In this document: positions 15,519 through 26,414 of the stretch, piece after piece | Position numbering within the stretch: position 1 is the stretch's first letter | Layout: every line of letters begins with the position of its first letter | From: Streptomyces lavendulae subsp. lavendulae | GTDB taxonomy: Bacteria > Actinomycetota > Actinomycetes > Streptomycetales > Streptomycetaceae | Direction of reading: 5' to 3' | NCBI RefSeq assembly: GCF_002803845.1 | Contig: NZ_CP024985.1 | Location: 7,451,501 to 7,515,500 of the forward strand | Length of the DNA stretch: 64,000 nucleotides | Made by a program: the position numbers and the translations under genes | The notes under the pieces: generated by a model | Told to the model about the DNA's origin: nothing | The model's input: only the letters and a program-made list of their open reading frames with translations | The model's database searches: none

Positions 15519-16244
15519 CTACACCGGCACGGACACGAAGGTCCGGCCGGACTCGTTCTCCACCAGGACCTCCCTGACGTTCGCCGGGTCCACGGCCGCG
15601 GAGCCGTCCAGGGACGCCCCCTTGCCCTCGCCGTGCTCGGCAGTGCCCACGACCCAGCCACCCGCGGTGGAGCGCGTACCGTCCTTGGCGACCACCACCA
15701 GCCGGCACCGCTCGCCGGCCGGGATCCCGGTCACCGCCGCGTGCACCCGCACCCACTTCGCCGCCGGCGTCACCTGTACGTTCATCCGCGCACCGGTGTC
15801 CCGGTCCGTCGCGGAGGCCACCCTGGTCCCCGGTACGGGCGCGGAAGGCACCGCCGACGCCGTCGGGGACGGCGGCGCGGGCAGCGCCCCGACCGGCTCC
15901 CGGTCCCCGCCCAGCTGCGTCCCGGCCCAGAACACGGCCGCGAGCGAAGCCGCCACGGCCAGACCCGCCAGCCCCACCCGGCGCCGCGCGGACGCCGCCC
16001 GCTCCCCGCGCACCTGCCGCAGGGTCCGCTGGAGCAGCAGGTCGCCGCCCTGCGGCGGCCCTTCGAGGAACGCCTCCTCGGGCACTTCGCCCAGTACCCC
16101 CTCCATCTCGCGCAACGCGGCCACCTCCTCACGGCACCGCACACAATCGCCGACGTGCTCCTCGACACGCCGTACGTCGTCCTCGTCCAGGACACCGAGC
16201 ACGTACGGGCCGAGCAGTTCCTCCTCGTGCCGCTGCCGGTTCAC
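15519..16244 (-). CDS. anti-sigma factor with ZAS zinc motif (RskA-like)
   Basis: This 241-aa membrane protein has an N-terminal zinc-binding anti-sigma domain (H-x3-C-x2-C in EEHVGDCVRC), a membrane helix (LAGLAVAASLAAVFWAG, about residues 95-111), a Pro/Ser linker and an extracytoplasmic C-terminal domain of RskA type (VHAAVTGIPAG and a final VLVENESGRTFV). GTG 16244 overlaps the sigma-factor stop (GTGA), so it is co-translated with its partner. It should hold the ECF sigma factor inactive until released by a signal at the membrane, probably through proteolysis. The stop is TAG. Confidence 0.88.
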   Translation of the reverse strand: MNRQRHEEELLGPYVLGVLDEDDVRRVEEHVGDCVRCREEVAALREMEGVLGEVPEEAFLEGPPQGGDLLLQRTLRQVRGERAASARRRVGLAGLAVAASLAAVFWAGTQLGGDREPVGALPAPPSPTASAVPSAPVPGTRVASATDRDTGARMNVQVTPAAKWVRVHAAVTGIPAGERCRLVVVAKDGTRSTAGGWVVGTAEHGEGKGASLDGSAAVDPANVREVLVENESGRTFVSVPV

Positions 16245-16843
16245 GCCACCACCTCCCGCAGTCCGCCGGGCTGCTGGGGCGGCCGGCCTGATCGTCTGTT
16301 CCCGCCGCCGTCCCCGGCGCCGTCCGCGAACACCTCGCGCAGGGCCTTGAGCGCGTAGTGCGAGCGGGATTTGACCGTACCGGCGGGTATGCCGAGGCGG
16401 TCGGCGGCCTCGGCGACACTGCGCTGGCGGTAGTACAACTCCGTCAGCACGTCGCGGTGTTCCGGGGTCAGCCGGTCCAGCGCGCCGAGTACCGTCATGG
16501 TGTCCACCACCGCGTCCGCGTGGTCCCCCTCGACCGGGGGAGCGGCTGCCGCGCCCGAGACCTCCGGCGGCCGGGCGGCCTTGGCGCGGTACCGGTCCGT
16601 GATGATGTTGCGGGCCACCGTGAGCAGCCAGCCGCGCACCGAGCCCTTCCCGTTGACCAGGACCTCGGAATGCCGCCAGGCCCTGATCAGTGTCTCCTGC
16701 ACGACGTCCTCGGCGGCGGCCCGGTCCCCGGTGAGCCGGGTGGCGTACGCGAGCAGGGCGTTGCCGTGCTCCTCGTAGACCGACCTGATCAGTGCCTCGT
16801 CTGTCGAGCCCCGCCGAGTGCGGGGCCACAGTGGTCCGGCCAT
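16241..16843 (-). CDS. ECF-family RNA polymerase sigma factor
   Basis: This 200-aa protein has sigma region 2 (YATRLTGDRAAAEDVVQETLIRAWRH, about 32-57) and region 4 (LTPEHRDVLTELYYRQRSVAEAADRL, about 120-150), the latter ending in a helix-turn-helix (IPAGTVKSRSHYAL). The glycine/asparagine-rich tail after residue 170 may be flexible. It directs transcription of a stress or envelope regulon and probably its own operon. The target promoter sequence cannot be deduced here. Confidence 0.9.
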   Translation of the reverse strand: MAGPLWPRTRRGSTDEALIRSVYEEHGNALLAYATRLTGDRAAAEDVVQETLIRAWRHSEVLVNGKGSVRGWLLTVARNIITDRYRAKAARPPEVSGAAAAPPVEGDHADAVVDTMTVLGALDRLTPEHRDVLTELYYRQRSVAEAADRLGIPAGTVKSRSHYALKALREVFADGAGDGGGNRRSGRPPQQPGGLREVVA

Positions 16844-16927
16844 CTCACCCTCTCCGTCCGCCTGGTGTTACCTGGTGCGGTCGGAACACGCCGTGGGCGC
16901 ACGTCCGGTTCACGTGACGTACGTCAC

Positions 16928-17911
16928 TCAGGTCCGGCATGCCCGTCCCTCGTTGAGGCAGGCGACGACCGCGTCCATCTGCGCGTCCGTCATCACGTCG
17001 ACGAACATCGCGTGGTCCGTGCGCGGGCTGTGCCGCTGCTCGGGGAAGGAGTCCAGGGCGATCGGCACGCCCGGGGCCACCGCGTAGGCCAGCGACAGGC
17101 GCAGCTCGGGCACCGGGAAGGTGCCCTGCGGGCACACCCCCCGCGGGGAGGGGAACAGCAGGTGGGAGCGGTGGTCGGGGGCGGTCGTGTCCAGTCCGTT
17201 CCAGCAGCTGGGGAAGACGAGCGTGCGGGTGACGAGGGAACCGGACGGGCAGCGCGGGTAGTCGGTGGTGGACCGGTCGGGGAACCCGGTGCAGCCCCAG
17301 CGGGCCCGGACGTCGGCGCGCGCGCCCGCCGTGTACGCGACGGCGTCGCCGGTCATCGCGCGCAGGAACCGGGGCATCGGCACCACCTTGCTCACCGGGC
17401 TGCCGCGGAACTCCACGGTCACGGAGGCCTCGGGCAGGATCTCCCCGGTGTTGCCGTGCCCGGCCGAGTGTTCGTGGGGACCGCTCCCCGGCCGGTCCAC
17501 CCGGCGCAGCACCGGCCAGTAGTAGGTGGAGCGGTCGCCGCCCGCACAGCTCGTGGCCGCCCCGGCGAGCGAGGCGTCGGTGGACAGGGCGTCCGTGGAG
17601 AGGTTGCCGACGTAGGCGTGCGTGTGGTGGGCGCCGGACCGCAGCCCCGGCGAGACCACCAGGTTGTCCTCGTTCCAGTGGCCCTCCTCGTTGCGCCCGC
17701 AGTCCACCGTCACCGAGCCGGGGGAGGCGTCGGCCCCGGCAGGTGCCGGCGCCTGGGGGGCGGGCGAGACCGTGCGTATGTCCACGGTGGCCCCCGCCAC
17801 GGAGGCCTGACGGGATCCGGCGGCCCGGGTGGCCCCCAGCACGGCGGCCGTCAGCCCGGTGCCCAGCACCAGGCAGACGAGAAGCGCCAGAAGTCGGTGT
17901 TCGTTGCCCAT
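16928..17911 (-). CDS. secreted DUF1996-domain protein
   Basis: This 327-aa protein has an N-terminal hydrophobic signal/anchor (LLALLVCLVLGTGLTAAVL) and a DUF1996 domain with its conserved HHTHAYVGN motif and FPSCWNGLDT motif, plus several Cys that could form disulfides. DUF1996 occurs in secreted proteins of fungi and actinomycetes; its biochemical role is unknown to me. ATG 17911 is preferred, with GTG 17920 as alternative. It is transcribed in the same direction as the sigma operon but starts after it, so it is an independent gene. Confidence 0.8.
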   Translation of the reverse strand: MGNEHRLLALLVCLVLGTGLTAAVLGATRAAGSRQASVAGATVDIRTVSPAPQAPAPAGADASPGSVTVDCGRNEEGHWNEDNLVVSPGLRSGAHHTHAYVGNLSTDALSTDASLAGAATSCAGGDRSTYYWPVLRRVDRPGSGPHEHSAGHGNTGEILPEASVTVEFRGSPVSKVVPMPRFLRAMTGDAVAYTAGARADVRARWGCTGFPDRSTTDYPRCPSGSLVTRTLVFPSCWNGLDTTAPDHRSHLLFPSPRGVCPQGTFPVPELRLSLAYAVAPGVPIALDSFPEQRHSPRTDHAMFVDVMTDAQMDAVVACLNEGRACRT

Positions 17912-18082
17912 GGCGGTCACGGTTGCCGGTGCCCGGCACGGCCGTCAACCGGGCATCCGCACGAGGGTCGCCGCCGGGGGTTGTACGGGTCGCACGGCAC
18001 CGCGGCTCCTGGCCCCGGAGCGGGGGGAGTTGGCCCGTCCGGTCCTTGCCGGGGCGGACACGGGCCGCGCAGAGTTCTCCGT

Positions 18083-18838
18083 ATGACACCGGAAGAGCTC
18101 CTGCGCGACCTGGCCCGCACCCGCGTCTCCCTGGACGGCGAGGAGGTCACCTACTGGTGGTCCGGCGACGTCCATTCCTGGGCCCCCGGCGAGCCCTACC
18201 GCCGCCTCTTCGGCTTCGAGGGCGTCAACGTGGCCCGCCTCGAAGCCGAGCACGCCGAGGACGCCGGGGCCGGCGGGGCCGGCGGTTACCGGATGCTTTC
18301 CCGGGAGGCGGCCTTCTACCTCGACCCCGGCACTCGGGAGATCCTCGAAACCTGGCAGGACAAGACCGTGGTCCACGTCTGGAACGACCCGGCCAACCAG
18401 AGGTGGCGGCCCTTCCCCGTCCCCCGGACCGACCTCGGCGACCAGGTCTGCTTCAGCCTGGAGGTCCCGCTGTCCTACCCCTCCCCGCTGCCCGTCGCCG
18501 ACTACCCGCTGAACTCCGCGGACGACACCTACCGGGCCCTGGAGCTCTTCCAGTTCTTCACCCCCGCCGCCGCCCTCGCGGGCGACGCCCCGAGCGTGCC
18601 CGCCACCATGTCCTGGACCCGCCAGTCGCCCTGGCTGCCCTGGATGGAGCAGGGGCAGCGTCCCGGCGGCCTCACCTTCCACTGCCGCGGCGTGAAGCTC
18701 GGTTCCTACGCCGAGGTGCCCGAGCGCACCCGCGCGTACATCGCCGCCCACCATCCCGAGTTCGCCCGGGCCCCCGAGAAGTGGACCGAGCCGAACGAGA
18801 CCAGCTGGACCTATTTCCGCAAGCTCGGCCCCAGGTGA
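18083..18838 (+). CDS. DUF1838 family protein
   Basis: This 251-aa soluble protein has the DUF1838 pattern (TYWWSGDVHSWAPGE, LFGFEGVNVAR, FYLDPGTREILETW, VVHVWNDPANQRW). No catalytic motif is apparent and the fold is probably beta-rich. It has no signal peptide. The gene stands alone between the DUF1996 gene (divergent) and a long terminator hairpin that begins directly after its stop. Some DUF1838 proteins sit in secondary-metabolite loci, but nothing here supports a specific role. Confidence 0.8.
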   Translation: MTPEELLRDLARTRVSLDGEEVTYWWSGDVHSWAPGEPYRRLFGFEGVNVARLEAEHAEDAGAGGAGGYRMLSREAAFYLDPGTREILETWQDKTVVHVWNDPANQRWRPFPVPRTDLGDQVCFSLEVPLSYPSPLPVADYPLNSADDTYRALELFQFFTPAAALAGDAPSVPATMSWTRQSPWLPWMEQGQRPGGLTFHCRGVKLGSYAEVPERTRAYIAAHHPEFARAPEKWTEPNETSWTYFRKLGPR

Positions 18839-18877
18839 CCCGGCGCGCCCCCGGAGGCGCGGCGGGGGCGCGCCGGG
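18839..18877 (+). terminator. terminator hairpin
   Basis: A perfect 15-bp GC stem (CCCGGCGCGCCCCCG at 18839-18853 with its complement at 18863-18877) and a 9-nt loop start at the base after the TGA of the DUF1838 gene. Confidence 0.8.
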
Positions 18878-19206
18878 GGCCGGGGGAGGGGGCCGCCAGG
18901 GTCCGGACAAGGGTTTTCCCCGTATCGGGTTCACCCCCGCGTTGCCTACTGTCTGCCCACCGGCGATCTTCCACATCCCGAACGGCCCCCGCACCCACCC
19001 CACATGGTGTGAAGCCGTACGAGGACGCGCGGATCGCGGGTACGCAGTCGTCCGGTCCCACCGTCGCGCCCGGACGACGCAACGCGCGGCGGCGGCCGGA
19101 GCGGGTCTGACCAGCCCGCCCCCGGCGCCGCGGCCGCGATCACCTCCCACACTGCACCGACCGGCCGCTCCGGCCTGCCCGGAAGCGGCCCGCGAAGGGG
19201 AACACC
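18878..19206 (+). other. intergenic region with promoter and 5' leader of the S8 protease
   Basis: There is no gene-like frame in this stretch. GAAGGGGAA (19193-19201) is a good ribosome-binding site 5 nt before GTG 19207. I could not assign -10/-35 elements reliably. Confidence 0.5.
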
Positions 19207-21018
<1,812 letters not shown>

Positions 21019-21090
21019 CCCGTCCAGGTCCCCGGCGGAGCCCCCCAACTCCGTTCTGACGGACCGATGGTACGGACCAAATCCCAGCAC

Positions 21091-21127
21091 GCGGGCCTGC
21101 CGGTACCTCCCGTACCGGCAGGCCCGC
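21091..21127 (+). terminator. terminator hairpin after the S8 protease
   Basis: A perfect 16-bp stem (GCGGGCCTGCCGGTAC and its complement) with a 5-nt loop lies 73 bp after the stop codon. Confidence 0.85.
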
Positions 21128-21280
21128 CGCGCATTCTGTCCACGGACTGAATTCTGCGTCACAATCCGGGTCCGTCCGGCGGCTGACCTCGTATTGTCGC
21201 GTCTCACAGGAAAGGCACAGAACTGGGGCGCGAAAGGCTGGTGGCTGTGCGTGGCGGCGACGGGGCACGCTGACACCCGG

Positions 21281-24025
21281 GTGGGACACACCAATGTCGG
21301 ACAACGCGAACTCATCGAGGCGGTCCACCGTGCGCTGACCACGCACGGCCGGGCCGTCCTCACCGGGCCCGCCGGAGCGGGCAAGACCGAGGTGGCGCGC
21401 GCCGTCGCGGCCGCCGCCGAGGGCCGCCGGGAAACCGTCCTGCGGCTGGCCCCGGAAGCCGCCGACCAGGCGATACCCGAGGCCGCCGCCGCCACCCTGC
21501 TCGCCTCCGTCCCCCGCACCGCCCTCGAACGCCTCGCCGGACCCCAGCGCACCGCCATCGCCCGGCTCCGCCGCGAGACCGACGACCCCGGCGCCGGCCG
21601 CGACCACGTCGCGCTGCGCCTCGCCGTGGTCGAGGTCCTGCGCACCCTGTCCGCCCCCGGCCCCGTCCTGCTCGTCCTCGACAACGCCCAGTGGCTGGAC
21701 GCCGAGAGCACCGACCTGCTCCGCTTCGTCCTGCGTCTGACCCCGCCCCGCGTACGGGTCCTCGTCGCCGAATGCGTCCAGGGCGGCGCCCCCGTCGCCG
21801 AACCCCTCTGCGGCCCCGGCACCCCCGTCGTCCACGTCCCCCCGCTCGGCGCCGACCAGGTCGCCGAGCTCCTGCTCCGCCACGGCCTGCCCGCCCGCCT
21901 CGCCGGCCGCGTCCACCAGGCCAGCGGGGGCAACCCGCGGCTCGCCCTCGCCCTCGGGCACTCCCTCGCCGAGGCCTGCGGCGGACCGGGCGGCGCCGCC
22001 CACCACGCCGACACCCCGCCCGTCTCCGGCCAGGCCCGCGAGGTCGCCCGCCGGCTCCTCGCCGAAGCCCCCGCCCGCGCCCGCAGGACCCTGCTCCTCG
22101 CCGCCCTCGCCGCCCGCCCCACCACCGCGCTGCTGCGCCGCGCCGGCCGCCCCGACGCCGAAGCGGAACTCGCGGAGGCCGAACGGGCCGCGCTGGTCAC
22201 CGTGGCGGAGGACGGCGCCGTCACCTTCACGGCCGGCGCCCTGCCGACCGCCCTGGCCGCCGACGCGGGCTGGCCGGAGCGCGCCGCCGGACACGCCGCC
22301 CTCGCCGCCGCCGTCGACGACCCCGTCCAGGCCGTACGCCACCGCGCGCTGGCCGTCGACACCCCCGACGCGGAGCTCGCCGCCCAGATCACCGACGCGG
22401 CCGCCGCCTGCCGGCGCCGGGGCCAGCGCGCCCTCGCCGCCGAACTCGGGCTGCTCGCGGCCGAACGCACCCCCGTCGCCCTGCCCCGCGAGGAACTCGC
22501 CCGGCTCGTCGCCGCCGCCGAGGACGCCGGCTGGGCCGGCCGCGCCGATCTCGCCCGCCGCGCCACCCGCGCCGTCCTCGCCCGTGACGCCTCGCCCGCC
22601 CAGCGGGTCCGCGCCCGGCTCGCCGTGATCGACGCCGCCGGGCAGGCCCTCGCCGACCTCGACGAGACCATCGCCCACGCCCTGGCCGACGCCGCCGCAG
22701 ACCCCTCGCTGCGGGCCGCCGTCCAGCTGCGCATCGCCTGGAAGCACAACATCGGCGACGGCGACCCCCAGCGCTCCCGCGACGCCGCCGCCGAGGCGGG
22801 CGCCCTCGCCAAGGCGGGCGGGGACCAGGTCGCCGAGGCCATGGCCCTGACCGTACGGGCCCGCATGGGCCGCATCCTCGGGGACCCGGACGCCGAGGAC
22901 ATCCTGGCCGAGGCCCTCGCCCTGCCCGCCCCCGAGGTCCCCCTCGGGATGCGCAACGCCCCCCAGTACCTGGCCGTGCGCCACGCGCTCTTCGACGACC
23001 GGCTCGCCGACGCCCGCCGCCAGCTCCTCGTCCTGCTGCCCGCCGTGCAGCGCACCGGATCCGCCGAGGACGTCTTCGAGGTGCTGCGCAGCCTCACCGA
23101 GGTGGAACTGCGGCGCGGCCGCTGCGGCGCCGGGGCCGCGCACGCCCGCCGCGCGCTGGAACTGACCATCGAGGCGGGCCTGTCGCCCGGACCGGCCTGG
23201 TACGTCGCCGCGACGGCCGAGGCCGCGGCCGGCGGCTTCGCCCGCGCCGCCGGATACGCCCGCCGGGGCATCCAGGCCTCCGAGGAGGAACAGGACCAGG
23301 TCTTCCTGTCCCGGTCGCTGTACGCCCTCGGCACCGTCGAACTGGCCACCGGGGAGGCCGCGAAGGCCGTCGCCACGCTGCGCCGGGTCGCCGCGCTGGA
23401 GGAGGCCCAGCAGGTGGTGGACCCCTCGGTCCTGCGCTGGCACGGGGAGCTCGCCGAGGCCCTGGTCGCCGCCGACGATCCCGCCGGAGCCGCGGAACTC
23501 CTCGACCGGGTCACCCCCGTGGCCCGCTCCCTGGGGCGCACCACGGTGGTCGCGGCCCTGGACCGGGCCCGGGCCCTGTGCCGGTCGGCGCGGGGCGAAG
23601 CGGAACCGGCCGTGGCCCTGCTGGAGTCGACCGCCCAGCGGTTCGGAGCCCTCGGGCTGCCCCTGGAACAGGGCCGTACGCTCCTCGCGCTGGCCCGGGT
23701 GGAACGCCGCCGCCGGCGCCGGGCCCCCGCCCGGGCCGCCCTGTCGGCGGCGGCCGAGGTCTTCGCGGCAGCCGGGGCCACGCCCTGGCTCGGGCTCGCC
23801 CGCGAAACCCCGCCCGAGACCGCCGCCCCGCACCCCGGGGTGGCGGCCCTGACCGAGGGGGAGGCCAGACTGGCGCTGCTCGTCGGCGGGGGAGCCAGCA
23901 ACCAGGAGGCCGCCGCGAAGCTCTTCCTGAGCGTGAAGACGGTGGAGGCCCGGCTCACGCGGATCTACCAGAAGCTGGACGTCCGCTCCCGCGCCCAGCT
24001 GGCCACCGCCCTGCGCGGGCACTGA
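21281..24025 (+). CDS. large ATP-binding LuxR-family regulator (LAL type)
   Basis: The protein has about 914 aa. An N-terminal AAA-like ATPase (Walker A GPAGAGKT near residue 30, Walker B LLVLDNAQWLD near 130) is followed by a long Ala/Leu-rich TPR-like helical middle. A C-terminal LuxR helix-turn-helix (LTEGEARLALLVGGGASNQE, then LFLSVKTVEARLTRIYQKL) ends the protein. LAL regulators integrate ATP and small-molecule signals to activate secondary metabolism or sugar genes. GTG 21281 is chosen because conserved sequence begins there; GTG 21251 and an in-frame start at 21194 are alternatives. No obvious target gene is adjacent. Confidence 0.85.
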   Translation: MGHTNVGQRELIEAVHRALTTHGRAVLTGPAGAGKTEVARAVAAAAEGRRETVLRLAPEAADQAIPEAAAATLLASVPRTALERLAGPQRTAIARLRRETDDPGAGRDHVALRLAVVEVLRTLSAPGPVLLVLDNAQWLDAESTDLLRFVLRLTPPRVRVLVAECVQGGAPVAEPLCGPGTPVVHVPPLGADQVAELLLRHGLPARLAGRVHQASGGNPRLALALGHSLAEACGGPGGAAHHADTPPVSGQAREVARRLLAEAPARARRTLLLAALAARPTTALLRRAGRPDAEAELAEAERAALVTVAEDGAVTFTAGALPTALAADAGWPERAAGHAALAAAVDDPVQAVRHRALAVDTPDAELAAQITDAAAACRRRGQRALAAELGLLAAERTPVALPREELARLVAAAEDAGWAGRADLARRATRAVLARDASPAQRVRARLAVIDAAGQALADLDETIAHALADAAADPSLRAAVQLRIAWKHNIGDGDPQRSRDAAAEAGALAKAGGDQVAEAMALTVRARMGRILGDPDAEDILAEALALPAPEVPLGMRNAPQYLAVRHALFDDRLADARRQLLVLLPAVQRTGSAEDVFEVLRSLTEVELRRGRCGAGAAHARRALELTIEAGLSPGPAWYVAATAEAAAGGFARAAGYARRGIQASEEEQDQVFLSRSLYALGTVELATGEAAKAVATLRRVAALEEAQQVVDPSVLRWHGELAEALVAADDPAGAAELLDRVTPVARSLGRTTVVAALDRARALCRSARGEAEPAVALLESTAQRFGALGLPLEQGRTLLALARVERRRRRRAPARAALSAAAEVFAAAGATPWLGLARETPPETAAPHPGVAALTEGEARLALLVGGGASNQEAAAKLFLSVKTVEARLTRIYQKLDVRSRAQLATALRGH

Positions 24026-24045
24026 GCGGCACCGGGCGGGCACCG

Positions 24046-24075
24046 AGCGGGCGGACCGGCGCCGGTCCGCCCGCT
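24046..24075. terminator. bidirectional terminator between convergent genes
   Basis: A 15-bp perfect inverted repeat (AGCGGGCGGACCGGC and complement) with no spacer, followed by TTTCCCC, lies between the LAL regulator and the convergent chitinase. Confidence 0.75.
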
Positions 24076-24083
24076 TTCCCCCG

Positions 24084-25001
24084 TCAGCAGCTCAGGTTGT
24101 TCCCCGGGGTGACTCCCAGCAGCTGCGTGAAGCTCTGGTACTTGCTCACCCGGCTCTGCACCTGCGCGGGGTTGCCGCCGTTGCACTCCAGGGACCCGTT
24201 GATGGAGCGGATGGTCTCGCCGAAGCCCGCGCCGTTCACCATCGCGGCGTGCGCGGTCATCGTGCCCGGCCCGTTCTGGGTGTTCCAGTACCACAGGGCG
24301 GTCTTCATGGCGACCGCCGGATCCTGCTCCACCAGGTAGGGGTTGGCGAGGAGGTTGATGCCCAAGGCGTCGCCCGCCGCCTTGTAGTTGAAGTTCCAGC
24401 TCAGCTGGATGGGGCCGCGCCCGTAGTAGGCGGCCTGCCCCGCGGGACAGCCGTAGGGCCGGGAGGCGTCGCAGTAGTGCGGGTAGTTGGCGGTGTTCTG
24501 CTCCACGATGTACACCAGCCCGCCCGTCTCGTGCGAGACGTTGGCGAGGAAGGCGGCCGCCTCGCGCCGCTTGACCGTGTCGTCACCGGTGTTGGCGAAG
24601 CCGGGGTAGGCGGACAGGGCCGCGACCAGGCCGTTGTACGTGTAGAACGGGTTCCGGTTCGGGAACATCTGGTTGAACTGTGCCTCGCTGACCACGAACC
24701 CGGAGGGGTTGCCGGTACCGGGGTCCGTGCCCCCGCCGTCCCCGCAGGCGCCCTGGTCCGACCAGACGCCCCACTGGCCGGTGGTACCGGGCGTTTCGCC
24801 CTGGGTCCACCACTTCGCCTGCCAGTTGTGGCCGTTGTACGAGGCGCTCGTGCCCCCCGTGTAGACGGCGGAGGAGGTCCAGGCCGAGGCGCAGGCGGGG
24901 GCCGCGGCGGCGGGGGAGGCGGGCAGGGCGACGGCGAGGCCGAGCGTCACGGCGGCGGCCGCGGCGAGGGAGAGGGTACGGCGGCGGAGGGCGCGTATCA
25001 C
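24084..25001 (-). CDS. secreted GH19 chitinase with CBM5/12
   Basis: This 305-aa enzyme has a signal peptide (residues 1-34) and an N-terminal chitin-binding CBM5/12 (about 36-86, aromatic-rich with NWQAKWWTQGE). A short Gly/Thr/Pro linker leads to a GH19 catalytic domain (about 103-305) with the general acid E158 in SHETGG and the second Glu E167 in VEQN. It hydrolyses chitin with inversion. It is monocistronic from GTG 25001. Two DasR-type elements lie 73-100 bp upstream, so repression by DasR with relief by amino-sugar phosphates is likely. Confidence 0.93.
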   Translation of the reverse strand: MIRALRRRTLSLAAAAAVTLGLAVALPASPAAAAPACASAWTSSAVYTGGTSASYNGHNWQAKWWTQGETPGTTGQWGVWSDQGACGDGGGTDPGTGNPSGFVVSEAQFNQMFPNRNPFYTYNGLVAALSAYPGFANTGDDTVKRREAAAFLANVSHETGGLVYIVEQNTANYPHYCDASRPYGCPAGQAAYYGRGPIQLSWNFNYKAAGDALGINLLANPYLVEQDPAVAMKTALWYWNTQNGPGTMTAHAAMVNGAGFGETIRSINGSLECNGGNPAQVQSRVSKYQSFTQLLGVTPGNNLSC

Positions 25002-25073
25002 GTAACTGCTCCTGGAGTGGGGGGAATCGTCGCGGGGGTGGGGGTGCGACGGCTACCGCCACTGAAGCGAAGA

Positions 25074-25101
25074 TGGTCTGGACCTGTCAAGGTCTAGACC
25101 A
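25074..25101 (-). promoter_or_regulatory. two DasR-responsive (dre)-like sites of the chitinase gene
   Basis: TGGTCTGGACCT (25074-25085) and AGGTCTAGACCA (25090-25101) are separated by 4 bp. Both match the TGGTCTAGACCA core of DasR operators and the 12-bp direct repeat known from Streptomyces chitinase promoters. Confidence 0.75.
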
Positions 25102-25136
25102 AGACTCTCCGGGTGGGGCGCGGGGCTCCGGAAACG

Positions 25137-25176
25137 CCGGAACGGCGTGACGGCCACGGCCGTCACGCCGTTCCGG
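25137..25176 (-). terminator. terminator hairpin after the rodlin gene
   Basis: A perfect 18-bp stem (25137-25154 with 25159-25176) and a 4-nt loop CACG begin 12 bp after the rodlin stop. It separates the rodlin transcript from the chitinase promoter. Confidence 0.85.
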
Positions 25177-25188
25177 ATGCCGCTGGGG

Positions 25189-25599
25189 TCAGCTGCCGGC
25201 GGACAGGTTCCCGGACAGGACCGGGATGTTGTCCACGATGTGCGACAGCGACTCGTCACCCTTGGCCTGGGTGGAGTTCTCGGCGCACTGCTGGTTCTGC
25301 GGGTTGGACAGGACGTTGATGTCCTGGACGCCGATGTTGAGGGCGGCGAGGACCGACTGGGCGTTGACCTTCGCGGGCAGGCCGACGCAGAGCTTGTTCA
25401 GGGAGCCCTGGACGGCGCTGAGCTGCGGGCTCTGGGCGCCCTTGGTCTCCTGGTTGCCGTAGATCTGCGCGGCGCCGTTGCCGTTGACGGTGTTCACGCC
25501 GTTGTCGTTCCCGATCGCCATCGCCGGGGAGGCCGCGAGGGCGCCCGTGCCCAGTACGGAGGCGGTGACCGCGGCGGTGGCCATGAACTTCTTGAGCAT
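25189..25599 (-). CDS. rdl: rodlin, secreted spore/aerial-hypha surface protein
   Basis: This 136-aa protein has a signal peptide (LKKFMATAAVTASVLG, cleavage after AMA). The mature part matches rodlins: IGNDNGVNTVNGNGAAQ, then LNKLCVGLPAKVN, VQDINVLSNPQNQQC and ENSTQAKGDESLSHIVD, with two conserved Cys. Rodlins organise chaplin fibrils into the paired-rod layer on aerial hyphae and spores. Only one rodlin gene is present here and no chaplin gene is next to it. Expression should be tied to aerial growth; I could not identify its promoter. Confidence 0.92.
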   Translation of the reverse strand: MLKKFMATAAVTASVLGTGALAASPAMAIGNDNGVNTVNGNGAAQIYGNQETKGAQSPQLSAVQGSLNKLCVGLPAKVNAQSVLAALNIGVQDINVLSNPQNQQCAENSTQAKGDESLSHIVDNIPVLSGNLSAGS

Positions 25600-25810
25600 T
25601 GTGGGGATCCTTCTGTCGCATGAGCTGTCCCCGGCGGGACGTCCTGATCAACTGCCCACGCGGTCAGGGGTTATCGCCGATCACCCATGCGGCCCAATGA
25701 TTCGCCGGGGCCCGGCGGCGACCGGGGACGCCCGGAGGTGCCCCCGGCCGTCCCCGGCGTCTGCCGGCAGGCTCCCCCGCGGACGGTGGGGCCGGGCCGG
25801 GCCCCCGGCG

Positions 25811-26047
25811 TCAGCCGGTCTTGCGGCGGACCTTCTTGTTCTTGCCCCCGGCGCCGGAGCTGGAGCCCTGCACCTTCGCCCGGCTCTGGTGGGACTGCTG
25901 GGACTGGGCGTTCGCGGCGTTGCGCGCCAGCGCCTCGCGGAACTTGCGCTTGGCGGCGTCGGCCGGGGACTCGTCCTGCGGGACGTCCGCCGCGTCCCCG
26001 TCCGTCTGGGCCCCGTCGGCCTGCGGGGTCTGTGGTGCGTCAGCCAT
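25811..26047 (-). CDS. DUF5302 family small protein
   Basis: This 78-aa hydrophilic protein has an acidic N-terminal half (many Asp/Ala/Gln), a central amphipathic segment (DAAKRKFREALARN) and a strongly basic tail ending GGKNKKVRRKTG. The central segment is the signature of DUF5302 proteins of actinomycetes. It has no signal peptide. ATG 26047 is chosen with AGGAGGCAGACCG upstream; the longer frame (ATG 26071) adds nothing conserved. Function unknown; the charge layout would suit a nucleic-acid-associated protein. Confidence 0.7.
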   Translation of the reverse strand: MADAPQTPQADGAQTDGDAADVPQDESPADAAKRKFREALARNAANAQSQQSHQSRAKVQGSSSGAGGKNKKVRRKTG

Positions 26048-26132
26048 CGGTCTGCCTCCTGGAGTGATCACGTCGGCCCAGTCTGTCAGCCGGGCCGTCC
26101 GCGGGCCATCGGGTTCGTACCGGGGCGGCTGG

Positions 26133-26414
26133 TCAGGGGGCCGGGAGGGGTGCCTCGGCCCCGCCGCCGGCGCGGATGGCGCGCAGCGCGGCCGTGTGCA
26201 GGGCGTACGGATCGCCGTGGGCCACCGGGCTGCCGGTCAGCGTGTACCACTCGTCCGCGTCCGTGTACTGGATCGCGAACCCGACGGTACCGTCCGCCCC
26301 GCGGGTCGTCCGCAGCGTGAGCGGGCCGGTGATGACCCCGACCTCGTCGGTCATGGCCCCGCCGGGGCCGGCGAGGACCTCGTCCTGCCAGGCGGACGCT
26401 CCGGGCCCGGTCAC
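26133..26414 (-). CDS. small hypothetical protein coupled to the HNH lipoprotein
   Basis: This 93-aa protein has a beta-rich middle (FAIQYTDADEWYTLTG) and no signal peptide. GTG 26414 overlaps the stop of the HNH lipoprotein gene (GTGA), so it is very likely translated from the same mRNA. An internal ATG 26354 would give 73 aa. I do not recognise the family. A cytosolic partner, immunity or accessory role for the nuclease is possible but is only inferred from coupling. Confidence 0.65.
   Translation of the reverse strand: MTGPGASAWQDEVLAGPGGAMTDEVGVITGPLTLRTTRGADGTVGFAIQYTDADEWYTLTGSPVAHGDPYALHTAALRAIRAGGGAEAPLPAP

Noticed and set aside
25600..25810. Small gene (chaplin or second rodlin) upstream of the rodlin
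   Set aside because: No frame with a signal peptide or chaplin motif; the stretch is probably promoter and leader DNA.
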